Source of the DNA: Clostridiales bacterium
GTDB lineage: Bacteria; Bacillota; Clostridia; Oscillospirales; Oscillospiraceae
Length of the DNA stretch: 16,842 nucleotides
NCBI GenBank assembly: GCA_003525905.1
Contig: DQIA01000003.1
Span: 1 to 16,842, forward strand
Reading direction: 5' to 3'
Shown here: one piece after another, positions 7,192 to 14,601 of the stretch
Layout of the letters: each line of letters starts with the position of its first letter
Position numbering within the stretch: the first letter of the stretch is position 1
Position numbers and translations under genes: made by a program
The notes under the pieces: model-generated
What the model saw: only the letters and a program-made list of their open reading frames with translations
Told to the model about the DNA's origin: nothing
The model's database searches: none

Positions 7192-8518
7192 GGTCCTTTC
7201 CTGGTGCCGCCGGGAGGCGCTGTTTTCCCCCGGCGCGCAGGTCGTGTGCGCCGTCTCCGGCGGGGCGGATTCCATGGCAATGCTCTGCTGCCTGCGCGAG
7301 CTGGCGGCGGAGCTTTCCGTCTATGTGCGGGCGGCGCATTTCAACCACCGCCTGCGCGGGGCCGAGTCCGACGGCGACGAGGCCTTTGTGCGCGCGTTCT
7401 GCGCGGCCGAGGGCATCGAGCTCGTCTGCGGCGCGCCGGAAAAGCCCGCCCGCAGCGAGGAGGAGGCGCGGGAGCAGCGCTATGCCTTCCTCGATTCCAT
7501 CCCGTGCGACGCCGTTGCCATCGCTCACACGGCCGAGGACAATCTCGAGACGCTGCTGCAGCATCTGCTGCGCGGCAGCGGGCTGCGGGGCCTCGGCGGC
7601 ATCCCGCCGCGCCGCGGGCGCTATGTACGGCCGCTGCTGGCCGTTTCCCATGCGCAGGTACGGGAATATCTGCGCGCGCGGGGCACGGGCTGGCGCGAGG
7701 ATGCGACGAACGCGGAGGACAGCTGCCAGCGCAACCGCCTGCGCCACGGCGTGCTGCCCCTGCTGGCGGCCGAGATGCCGGAGCTGCCGCTGCGCGTCAC
7801 GGAGCTGACGGCCCTTGTGCGGGCGGACGATGCCCTTTTGGACCGCGAGGCGGAGCGGCTGCTGCTGCCCGCGCTGGAGCCGCTGTTTTCCGACCCGTGC
7901 GTGCTGCGTAGGGTGCGGCTCGCGCCGCTGCGCGAGGCCCCGGAGCCGCTGCAGCGCCGGGCGCTTCGCTGCCTGCTGCGTGAGGCCCTGCCGCAGGATG
8001 CGGCCCTTGTCCACATCCGGGCGCTGCAGGCCCTGCTCGAAAATCCCGCTCCCGCTGCCCGGGCCGATCTGCCCGGCCGTCTGACGGTCCGGCGGAGCTA
8101 TGATGCGCTGGAGCTTGTCCGCGGCACGCCGCCGGTGTTCCGGCCCGTTCCGCTGGCGCAGACGGTGCACTTTCCTGCGCTCGGCTTGCGGGCCGTCTGC
8201 ACGCTTGCAGAAAAAAACGAAAAAATTCAAAATACCCCTTTCACTTTTGCGCTGAAATATGATAAGATGGTCGGGAGAATTCCCGTTTTTCGCCCGCGGA
8301 AAACGGGCGACATGCTCACGCTGCCGGACGGCCGCTGCGTGACGCTGAAAAAGCTCTTTCTGGATCGCCGCCTGCCGCAGCCGGTTCGGGACCGTGTCCC
8401 GGTGCTCGAGCTGGACGGACAGGTGATCGCAGTGGCGGGCTTCGGCGCGGATCCGCGCTGGACAGCCCGTGACGGAGAGCAGGCTGTAATCCTACGAATA
8501 GAGAAAGAGGAAATGTGA
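7181..8518 (+). CDS. tilS: tRNA(Ile)-lysidine synthase
   Basis: TilS uses ATP to join lysine to C34 of the tRNA-Ile with a CAU anticodon, so that it reads AUA; it is cytosolic and essential in most bacteria. The protein has 445 residues from ATG 7181. An open frame extends further upstream, but that part is only the dnaB gene read in another frame, and GGGAG lies 10 nt before the chosen ATG. The N-type PP-loop ATP site is SGGADS (26-31), followed by AAHFNHRLRGAESDGDE and AHTAEDNLETLLQHLLRGSGLRGLGGI. The C-terminal domain is recognised by FRPRKTGDMLTLPDG and TLKKLFLDRRLPQPVRDRVPVL. The linker around codons 342-375 is markedly AT-richer than the rest and holds a possible promoter for the downstream genes. 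The tilS-hpt-ftsH order is conserved in Firmicutes. Confidence 0.96.
   Translation: MRAEVLSWCRREALFSPGAQVVCAVSGGADSMAMLCCLRELAAELSVYVRAAHFNHRLRGAESDGDEAFVRAFCAAEGIELVCGAPEKPARSEEEAREQRYAFLDSIPCDAVAIAHTAEDNLETLLQHLLRGSGLRGLGGIPPRRGRYVRPLLAVSHAQVREYLRARGTGWREDATNAEDSCQRNRLRHGVLPLLAAEMPELPLRVTELTALVRADDALLDREAERLLLPALEPLFSDPCVLRRVRLAPLREAPEPLQRRALRCLLREALPQDAALVHIRALQALLENPAPAARADLPGRLTVRRSYDALELVRGTPPVFRPVPLAQTVHFPALGLRAVCTLAEKNEKIQNTPFTFALKYDKMVGRIPVFRPRKTGDMLTLPDGRCVTLKKLFLDRRLPQPVRDRVPVLELDGQVIAVAGFGADPRWTARDGEQAVILRIEKEEM
8239..8307 (+). promoter_or_regulatory. Internal promoter and hairpin candidate within tilS
   Basis: In an AT-rich patch of the otherwise GC-rich tilS gene, TTTCAC (8239-8244), 18 nt and TAAGAT (8263-8268, preceded by TGA) could act as a promoter for hpt and ftsH. 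Just after it, CGGGA/TCCCG followed by TTTTT (8272-8290) and CCCGTTTT/AAAACGGG (8282-8307) are mutually exclusive hairpins. The -35 match is weak. Confidence 0.3.
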
Positions 8519-8519
8519 C

Positions 8520-9059
8520 ATGCACCAGGACATTGAACGCGTACTCATCAGTGAGCAGGAGCTTGCCGCCCGCATCGCCGAGCTGGGCAAACAGGTCGCG
8601 GCGGACTATGCCGATAAGGATCCCATTTTCCTGGGCATCCTGAAGGGCGTCGTGATGTTTTTCTCGGACATGATCCGCGCAACGCCGATCCAGTGTCAGA
8701 TCGACTTCATGGCCGTGTCGTCCTACGGCGGCGGCACGAGCACAAGCGGCAAGGTCAGAATGCTCAAGGATGTGTCCGTGGATCTGCGCGGCCGCCATGT
8801 CGTCATTCTGGAGGACATTCTGGACTCCGGTGTGACGCTCAGCCATGTCTGTGCGCACCTGCGGGAGATGGGCCCGGCTTCCCTGAAGATCTGCACCCTG
8901 CTCGACAAGCCCTCGCGCCGCCAGACGGACGTCAAGGCGGACTATGTCGGCTTCACGATCCCGAACGAATTTGTCGTCGGCTATGGCCTCGACTATGACG
9001 AGCACTACCGCAACCTGCCGTATGTCGGCATCCTGAAGCCGGAAGTCTACACGAAATAA
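8520..9059 (+). CDS. hpt: Hypoxanthine phosphoribosyltransferase
   Basis: This 179-residue type I phosphoribosyltransferase converts hypoxanthine or guanine plus PRPP to IMP or GMP in purine salvage. The PRPP-binding loop [14 protein letters not shown] is present with E98, D99 and D102-S103-G104. Earlier blocks are [14 protein letters not shown] and [23 protein letters not shown]; the typical C-terminal part is [34 protein letters not shown]. Length matches the family. It starts 1 nt after the tilS stop, with GAAAGAGGA upstream lying inside tilS, so translation is likely coupled. ftsH follows after 14 nt. In Bacillus, HprT has also been linked to control of ftsH transcription together with TilS; nothing in the sequence tests that here. 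Confidence 0.97.
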   Translation: MHQDIERVLISEQELAARIAELGKQVAADYADKDPIFLGILKGVVMFFSDMIRATPIQCQIDFMAVSSYGGGTSTSGKVRMLKDVSVDLRGRHVVILEDILDSGVTLSHVCAHLREMGPASLKICTLLDKPSRRQTDVKADYVGFTIPNEFVVGYGLDYDEHYRNLPYVGILKPEVYTK

Positions 9060-9073
9060 AAGGAGCTGGGAGC

Positions 9074-10957
9074 TTGAAAAACCGTTCCAGACTGCTCACC
9101 GTTCTGCTGTATATCGTGGTGTTTGCCGTGGCTGTCGTGCTCATTTCGGAGGTGTTCTTCCGGGATGACACGGTCTATGTGAACTACAGCACCGTCTGCG
9201 AGCAGTTCCGCAGCGAAAATGTCCGTTCCTTTGAGTATGACAACGGTGTGCTGACACTCGAGCTGCGCAAGCCCTATCAGAACGAGGCGTATTCCGTCAG
9301 CCACAAGCTGGCAGACCTCGGCCTGTTCTATGAGGATCTGGGGACCCTGATCGCAGAGCAGCAGGAGAGCGGTGTTCTGCAGTCTTATAACTATGTACCC
9401 ATGCGCCAGACACCGTGGTATGTGCGTATGCTGCCGGAGATGCTCCTGTCGGTCATCATGATCGCGCTCGTCTACATGGTGCTCATGCGCAACAGCGGCG
9501 GCATGATGAAGTTCGGCCACGCCAATGCCCGCGTGGGCAGCGGCCGCGACAAGGTGATGTTCAGCGACGTCGCCGGAGCGGACGAGGAAAAGGCCGAGCT
9601 GCAGGAGATCGTCGATTTCCTGCGTGATCCCGCAAAATACCGCCGCATCGGCGCGCGCATTCCCAAGGGCGTGCTGCTCGTCGGCCCTCCGGGCACGGGC
9701 AAGACGCTGCTGGCCCGCGCTGTGGCCGGTGAGGCGAATGTGCAGTTCCTTTCCATTTCCGGCTCGGATTTTGTGGAGCTGTATGTCGGCATCGGCGCGA
9801 GCCGCGTTCGCGACCTGTTTGAGCAGGCCAAGCGCAGTGCCCCTGCCATTATTTTCATCGATGAGATCGACGCCGTCGGCCGCCGCCGCGGTGCCGGTAT
9901 GGGCGGCGGCCACGACGAGCGCGAGCAGACGCTCAACCAGCTCCTTGTGGAGATGGACGGCTTCGGCAGCAATGACGGCGTCATCGTCATGGCGGCGACG
10001 AACCGCCGCGATATCCTCGACCCCGCCCTTCTGCGCCCGGGCCGCTTTGACCGCCAGATCTATGTGAACGTGCCCGACGTCGGCGGCCGCGAGGCCATCC
10101 TGCGCGTCCATGCGCGCGACAAGCAGCTCTCCGATGACGTCGACCTGCGCACCGTCGCCCGCGCGACGGCGGGCTTCACCGGCGCGGATCTGGAAAATCT
10201 GCTCAACGAGGCGGCACTGATCTCGGCACGGAAGAACCTGCCCGTCATTACGATGCAGACCATGGAGGACGCCGTCCTCAAGGTCATTGCCGGGCCGGAA
10301 AAACGGAGCCTTGTCAATATCGAGCGCGACCGGCGCATCACGGCCATCCACGAGGCGGGCCACGCTGTTGCGGCATACTTCCTGCCCACGCAGGAGCCTG
10401 TCCACCAGATCACCATTGTGCCGCGCGGCAATGCCCTCGGCCTGACGATCAGCCTGCCGGATCAGGACACGCTCCATACCACGCGAAACGAGATGCGCGA
10501 CCGCATCGTCGTGCTGCTCGGCGGCCGCGTGGCGGAGCAGCTGGAGTTTGACGACATTTCGACCGGCGCTTCGAACGATCTGCAGCGGGCCACGAAGCTG
10601 GCGCACGATATGATCGCAAAATACGGTATGAACGAGCGCATCGGCGCCGTGGCCTATGACGACGACAGCGAGATCTTCGTCGGCCGCGACTATGAGCGCA
10701 CGCGTTCCTATTCCGAGCAGACGGCTGCCGAGATCGATGCCGAGGTCCGCAAGACCGTGGATCAGGCTTATGCGCACTGCACGCAGATCCTGACGGAGCA
10801 CCACGAGAAGCTGCAGGAGATCGCGCAGTGGCTGCTGGAGCACGAGACGATGAGCCGCAGCCAGTTCGAGGCCTGCATGCAGGCCCTGCCGATCCCCGAG
10901 AAGCAGGAGGGCCTGCTGGCCGGAGAGGAGAAGACCGATGGAGCCGAAGAAGATTAA
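9074..10957 (+). CDS. ftsH: ATP-dependent zinc metalloprotease FtsH
   Basis: This 627-residue membrane-bound AAA+ protease degrades misassembled membrane proteins and selected regulators. TTG 9074 is chosen as start because AAGGAG lies 8 nt upstream and the following sequence gives the expected short cytoplasmic stretch. Helix 1 is at about 8-28, the extracytoplasmic part at 30-115 and helix 2 at about 119-140. The AAA+ module has Walker A GPPGTGKT (K210), Walker B FIDEID (D263, E264) and the second region of homology LRPGRFDR with arginines 324 and 327. The protease zinc site is HEAGH (H426, E427, H430), with the third ligand probably D502 in STGASND. The tail ends in an acidic stretch. The last 20 bp overlap the next gene. 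Confidence 0.98.
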   Translation: MKNRSRLLTVLLYIVVFAVAVVLISEVFFRDDTVYVNYSTVCEQFRSENVRSFEYDNGVLTLELRKPYQNEAYSVSHKLADLGLFYEDLGTLIAEQQESGVLQSYNYVPMRQTPWYVRMLPEMLLSVIMIALVYMVLMRNSGGMMKFGHANARVGSGRDKVMFSDVAGADEEKAELQEIVDFLRDPAKYRRIGARIPKGVLLVGPPGTGKTLLARAVAGEANVQFLSISGSDFVELYVGIGASRVRDLFEQAKRSAPAIIFIDEIDAVGRRRGAGMGGGHDEREQTLNQLLVEMDGFGSNDGVIVMAATNRRDILDPALLRPGRFDRQIYVNVPDVGGREAILRVHARDKQLSDDVDLRTVARATAGFTGADLENLLNEAALISARKNLPVITMQTMEDAVLKVIAGPEKRSLVNIERDRRITAIHEAGHAVAAYFLPTQEPVHQITIVPRGNALGLTISLPDQDTLHTTRNEMRDRIVVLLGGRVAEQLEFDDISTGASNDLQRATKLAHDMIAKYGMNERIGAVAYDDDSEIFVGRDYERTRSYSEQTAAEIDAEVRKTVDQAYAHCTQILTEHHEKLQEIAQWLLEHETMSRSQFEACMQALPIPEKQEGLLAGEEKTDGAEED

Positions 10958-11249
10958 AAACCCGACCGGCATGCTCATCATGCACGGAACGGTCATTGCC
11001 GTTGTGCTGTATATGGCCTGGCAGCTCGTGCGCAGCTATCGCGCGGGCGGGGCGGAGGCCCCGAGCCTGACGACCCTGATCGTCGGCCTCGTGCTGCTGG
11101 TCGGCGGCTGTGTCGTCGTCGGCTGGCTTGCCGTGCGGCTTTTCCTGCAGGCAAAGCGCGAGGGAAAGGCGCTGGAGCAGGAGACCGAGCAGCTGCATGC
11201 CGCAGCTGCGCAGGAGAATTTGAAGGCTCCGGAGAATTCGGAAGAATAA
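10938..11249 (+). CDS. Small two-helix membrane protein, unknown function
   Basis: The 103-residue product is not recognised. A short basic N-terminus ([11 protein letters not shown]) precedes a hydrophobic helix at about 12-33, and a second longer one at about 44-71. The remaining C-terminal third is rich in Lys, Glu, Gln and Ala ([33 protein letters not shown]) and looks like a cytoplasmic amphipathic or coiled helix. The positive-inside rule places both ends in the cytoplasm. Its ATG lies inside ftsH, 20 bp before the end of that gene, with GAGAGGAG inside ftsH as ribosome binding site. The two proteins are therefore probably made together. A role as FtsH partner or modulator is inference from position only. 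A terminator follows directly. Confidence 0.75.
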   Translation: MEPKKIKNPTGMLIMHGTVIAVVLYMAWQLVRSYRAGGAEAPSLTTLIVGLVLLVGGCVVVGWLAVRLFLQAKREGKALEQETEQLHAAAAQENLKAPENSEE

Positions 11250-11252
11250 CGG

Positions 11253-11289
11253 AAGTGCTCTGCTGCGCATAACGGCAGAGCGCTTTCTT
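11253..11289 (+). terminator. Intrinsic terminator after the ftsH cluster
   Basis: AAGTGCTCTGC (11253-11263) pairs with GCAGAGCGCTT (11275-11285), an 11-bp stem with one G-U pair and an 11-nt loop, followed by the short T-rich run TCTTG. It sits 4 nt after the stop of the 103-residue gene and separates the core cluster from the regulator genes. The short T-tract may allow read-through. Confidence 0.65.
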
Positions 11290-11308
11290 GTAGGACGGGG
11301 GGATAGCC

Positions 11309-11995
11309 ATGGGCTGGAAGATCGCGATCTGTGACGACGACGCCGGACAGGCCGCACGGCTGCAGGCGGACGTGACGGACTGGGCGCACGGTGCCTGCGC
11401 CGTGACCTGCTTCCCGAGCGCGGAGGCGTTCCGCTTCGCCGGAGATACCGACTGGGATATCCTGCTGCTGGATGTTGAAATGCCCGGCATGAGCGGCATC
11501 GATCTTGCCAAGCGCCTGCGCGGCGCGGGCTGCCGGGCGGAGATCATCTTTATCACGTCGCATTTTGAGTGCATGGCCGAGGGCTATGAGGTCGATGCCC
11601 TGCACTATCTCGTCAAGCCCGTGCCGGCGGAAAAGCTTCGCGCCGTGCTGGACCGCGCCGCCGCGCGGCTGGCCGTCGAGCCGCCGTCCGTCGTGATCGC
11701 GTGCGAGAAGGGGAATGTGAAGCTCTATGAGAGCGAGCTTTTGTATGCGGAGTCCTTCCTGCATGATCTCGTTCTCCACACGACCGGGCCGGACTACCGC
11801 ATCCGCGAGAGCATCTCGGCCTTTGCCGGGCGGCTGAGCGCGGACTTCTTCCGCACGCACCGGTCGTACCTCGTCAATCTGAAGGCCGTGGTGCGCATCG
11901 GGCGCACGTCCGTCCTGCTGCGCGGCGGGGCGGAGGTCCCGCTGGCGCGGGGAAAGTATGACGCCATCAACCGGGCGTTCATTGACAGAAACTGA
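11309..11995 (+). CDS. LytTR-family response regulator
   Basis: This 228-residue two-component regulator is of the AgrA/LytR type. The receiver domain (1-115) has the acidic pocket D9-D10-D11, the phospho-acceptor D55 in LLLDVEMPGMSG, T83 in FITSH and K103 in YLVKPV. The LytTR DNA-binding domain (about 130-228) shows the typical FFRTHRSYLVNLKAVVRI and a final LARGKYDAINRAF. It probably controls transcription of nearby genes once phosphorylated by the kinase encoded 25 nt downstream. No consensus LytTR site was confidently found upstream of the regulator or the exporter genes. It starts just after the ftsH-cluster terminator with a G-rich ribosome binding site (AGGACGGGGGG); its own promoter was not recognised. 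Confidence 0.92.
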   Translation: MGWKIAICDDDAGQAARLQADVTDWAHGACAVTCFPSAEAFRFAGDTDWDILLLDVEMPGMSGIDLAKRLRGAGCRAEIIFITSHFECMAEGYEVDALHYLVKPVPAEKLRAVLDRAAARLAVEPPSVVIACEKGNVKLYESELLYAESFLHDLVLHTTGPDYRIRESISAFAGRLSADFFRTHRSYLVNLKAVVRIGRTSVLLRGGAEVPLARGKYDAINRAFIDRN

Positions 11996-12020
11996 GGACC
12001 GCAGAAACAGAGGAAATGCC

Positions 12021-12671
12021 ATGTTGAAGAGAACCTATCTCAGGCTGGTCGAAATGCAGGAGGAGCAGGCGCGGCAGCATCTGGAGGAGGTCCGGAGCAT
12101 CCATAACGAGATGCGCGGCTATAAGCACGACTTCCACCACCATCTGCAGGCGCTCAAGGGCCAGCTGGAGGCCGGGCAGGTCGACCGGGCCATCGCCTAC
12201 CTCGAGCAGCTGGACCGGAGCCTGCAGACGGTCGACACCCTGCTCAAGACCGGCAATGTGACCGTTGATGCCATTCTTTCGGCCAAGCTCGCGCAGGCCC
12301 GCGCCGCCGGGATCGCCGTGACGGCGGAGGCCAATCTGCCGCCGGAGCTGTCGCTCACCGATCTGGAGCTGAGCATTGTCATCGGGAATCTGCTGGACAA
12401 TGCCATCGAGGGCTGCCGGAGCGCGGCTGGTGAAAAATTCCTCCGCCTTTCTCTGCGGATGAAGGGCGATATGCTCTATTTCTATCTTCTCAACAGCGCC
12501 GGGAAGAAGCAGAAGAAGGTTGGCTCCCTCTTCCGGACGGGGAAGACCGGCGCACACGGCTTCGGCCTGCACCGGGCAGAGGCCATTGTGAAGCAGCATG
12601 GCGGCTGGGTGAAATACAACAGCGAGGACGGCGCGTTCACGTCGGAATTCCTCGTCCCCGCCGCGTGCTGA
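12021..12671 (+). CDS. Small GHKL histidine kinase without sensor domain
   Basis: From ATG 12021 the product has 216 residues. An earlier in-frame ATG (11958) overlaps the regulator gene and lacks a ribosome binding site, while AGAGGA precedes 12021. After a short charged helix comes the dimerisation/phospho-acceptor segment, with H36 in RGYKHDFHHHLQ, as in AgrC-like kinases. The ATP-binding domain has the N-box IGNLLDNAIEG (N123, D126, N127) and a glycine-rich lid GAHGFGLHRAEAIVKQHGG (about 177-195). No transmembrane segment or other input domain is present, unlike AgrC, which has an N-terminal sensor of several helices. It therefore probably acts in the cytoplasm and takes its signal from a partner protein. 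It forms an operon with the upstream regulator, and a strong terminator follows. Confidence 0.88.
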   Translation: MLKRTYLRLVEMQEEQARQHLEEVRSIHNEMRGYKHDFHHHLQALKGQLEAGQVDRAIAYLEQLDRSLQTVDTLLKTGNVTVDAILSAKLAQARAAGIAVTAEANLPPELSLTDLELSIVIGNLLDNAIEGCRSAAGEKFLRLSLRMKGDMLYFYLLNSAGKKQKKVGSLFRTGKTGAHGFGLHRAEAIVKQHGGWVKYNSEDGAFTSEFLVPAAC

Positions 12672-12678
12672 ATGCGAT

Positions 12679-12721
12679 TCGTGCACCGCTGGAAGCAGTT
12701 GGTGCACGATCTCTCTTTTTT
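12679..12721 (+). terminator. Strong intrinsic terminator after the kinase gene
   Basis: TCGTGCACC (12679-12687) pairs perfectly with GGTGCACGA (12701-12709). The stem extends inward as CTG/CAG with one bulged base, and it is followed by CTCTCTTTTTT (12711-12721). It ends the regulator-kinase transcript before the ABC exporter genes. Confidence 0.88.
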
Positions 12722-12732
12722 GGGGCCTTGTG

Positions 12733-12741
12733 TGCTACAGT
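12733..12741 (+). promoter_or_regulatory. Extended -10 promoter candidate for the ABC genes
   Basis: TGC-TACAGT (12733-12741) resembles an extended -10 box, about 25 nt before the TTG start of the first ABC gene. No convincing -35 lies 16-18 nt upstream, where the terminator T-tract is. A weak promoter that depends on an activator would fit control by the neighbouring LytTR regulator, but this is inference. Confidence 0.3.
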
Positions 12742-12765
12742 GGAAGCAGAAGGGGGCGATATGCC

Positions 12766-14601
12766 TTGAAGGAATCAACCCAAAAGCCCTATCGGGGTCT
12801 TATGAGCAACGCCGTGTGGAGCTATCGGCAGATGCTCCGCGGAACGCCTGCGTCATTCTTTGTCATGGCGGCCGGCGTCCCACTGGGCGTGCTTCTGGCT
12901 TGGGCGGAGCTGCGCCTGCCCGCGCTCGTCGTGTCGGAGGTGACGGGAGGACAGACGTTCCTCCATGCCGCACTGGCCGCCGGCGCCCTGCTCGCGCTCA
13001 CATTTCTGGCAGTCGGCCTGCGGGACTTCTGCAAGACCATCCTGGAGGCCCAGGAGAGCCGCTACCGCTTTTATCTGACCAGCTGCCTGGAGGAGAAGAG
13101 CATGGCGATGTTCTATCAGACCTATGAGAAAAAGCAGACGCGAGACCTGCGCAAGCGGGCCGAGGAAGCAAGCTATATGATGAACGGCAAGGTGCCGCTG
13201 TGTCAGGTCCCTAACCTGATGACGGAGCTGATCCGCAATGCCCTGTGCTATGCCCTGTTCGGCACGATCCTCTCGCGCATCAGTTCGCTGCTGTTGGTGC
13301 TGCTGACGCTTGCGGCACTGGTCAACCTGCTGTGCGTCCGGGCCTATAACCGCTATGAATACGCCTCCCGCGGGGAGCGGACGGACATTGGCCGGAGGCT
13401 GCGGTATGTGTCTAAAAATGCTGCCGATTTTGCGGCGGCCAAGGATATCCGCATCTACGGCATGGCGACATGGCTGCGCGAGACGTTTTCAGACCTGTTC
13501 CGGCAGGATACCGCGTGGTCCGCACGGCTGAACCGCCGTCTGCTTCTGGGGCGGCTCGTCGACCTGCTGGTGATCCTGCTGCGCGACGGCGGGGCCTATA
13601 CCCTGCTGCTCGTCATGGCGGTGCGGGGCGAGCTGCGGCCGGATGAATTCGTGCTGTATTTTTCCGCCATCTCCGGCTTTGCCACGTTTATCGGCAACAT
13701 GATCTCCGCCTGGAACGAAATGCAGACCGCCAGCCTGAAGGTCAGCGATTACCGGCAGTTTATGGAGCTGCCGGACACGGACGGAACGGGAACGGCGCAT
13801 GCGGCGGACCACCGGGAGCATGCACCGGAGATCACGTTCGACCATGTATCATTCCGCTATGACGGGGCGGCGCATGACACGCTGCACGATATCAGTCTTA
13901 CGCTCCGTGCCGGGGAGCATGTGGCGCTTGTTGGCCTGAACGGCGCGGGCAAAACAACGCTCGTCAAGCTCCTGTGCGGGCTGTATGCGCCAACATCCGG
14001 CACGATCCGGATCGACGGCGTCCCCGCGGCGGAGTTCCGCCGGGACGACTATGCGGCACTGTTCGCTCCGGTGTTTCAGGAGGTCCGCACGGCCTGCTTT
14101 TCGCTGGCCGAGACGGCCGCCTGCGCCTTCGGCCCTGAGGTGGACCGGGAGCGGGCGGAGCGGTGCCTGCGCGCGGCCGGGCTGAGAGAAAAGCTGGATG
14201 CCCTGCCGCACGGCATGGATACGCACCTGGATAAACAGGTGAATCCGGACGGCATTGAGCTGTCCGGCGGCGAGGCGCAGAAGCTCATGATGGCCCGCGC
14301 CCTGTATAAGGACGCACCGGTGCTCGTGCTCGACGAGCCGACGGCGGCGCTCGACCCCATTGCGGAGAATGAGGTCTATGAGCAGTACCGGCGCATGGCG
14401 GCAGGGAAGACATCCCTGTTCATCTCACACCGGCTGGCCTCGACCCGCTTCTGCGACCGGATCGTGCTGCTGCGCGACGGCGGCATCGCCGAGGAGGGCA
14501 CGCACGAAACGCTCCTTGCGGCTGGCGGGGAATATGCAAGGCTGTATGAAATTCAGAGCTGCTGGTATCAGCCCGGCTATCAGGGAGGGAAGCAGGCATG
14601 A
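12766..14601 (+). CDS. ABC exporter half-transporter (permease-ATPase fusion) 1
   Basis: From TTG 12766, with AGGGGG 9 nt upstream, the product has 611 residues; ATG 12802 is the alternative start but has only a poor ribosome binding site. The N-terminal half is a multi-helix exporter membrane domain with hydrophobic segments at about 30-52, 66-87, 140-200 and 255-315. The C-terminal ATPase has Walker A GLNGAGKTT (K396), a Q-loop in PVFQEVRTACFSL, the signature LSGGEAQK (499-506), Walker B VLVLDEP (D523, E524) and the H-loop ISHR (H555). All catalytic residues are intact. The next gene starts at an ATGA overlap, and the two proteins share long stretches, so a heterodimeric exporter is likely. 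The substrate is unknown; peptide, lipid or drug are all possible. No peptidase C39 domain is present. Confidence 0.9.
   Translation: MKESTQKPYRGLMSNAVWSYRQMLRGTPASFFVMAAGVPLGVLLAWAELRLPALVVSEVTGGQTFLHAALAAGALLALTFLAVGLRDFCKTILEAQESRYRFYLTSCLEEKSMAMFYQTYEKKQTRDLRKRAEEASYMMNGKVPLCQVPNLMTELIRNALCYALFGTILSRISSLLLVLLTLAALVNLLCVRAYNRYEYASRGERTDIGRRLRYVSKNAADFAAAKDIRIYGMATWLRETFSDLFRQDTAWSARLNRRLLLGRLVDLLVILLRDGGAYTLLLVMAVRGELRPDEFVLYFSAISGFATFIGNMISAWNEMQTASLKVSDYRQFMELPDTDGTGTAHAADHREHAPEITFDHVSFRYDGAAHDTLHDISLTLRAGEHVALVGLNGAGKTTLVKLLCGLYAPTSGTIRIDGVPAAEFRRDDYAALFAPVFQEVRTACFSLAETAACAFGPEVDRERAERCLRAAGLREKLDALPHGMDTHLDKQVNPDGIELSGGEAQKLMMARALYKDAPVLVLDEPTAALDPIAENEVYEQYRRMAAGKTSLFISHRLASTRFCDRIVLLRDGGIAEEGTHETLLAAGGEYARLYEIQSCWYQPGYQGGKQA

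Noticed and set aside
5386..7275. Long minus-strand frame opposite rplI, dnaB and the start of tilS
   Set aside because: It spans three real genes on the other strand and has no recognisable domain; it arises from third-position GC bias. The same holds for long minus-strand frames opposite gdpP, ftsH and ABC gene 2.
11958..12020. Upstream ATG extension of the kinase gene by 21 codons
   Set aside because: It overlaps the response regulator gene, lacks a ribosome binding site and adds no domain; ATG 12021 has AGAGGA at proper distance.
12672..13127. Possible small gene directly after the kinase stop, as an exported peptide candidate
   Set aside because: The frame covers the strong terminator and then continues in the wrong frame of the ABC gene; there is no Gly-Gly leader and no ribosome binding site of its own.
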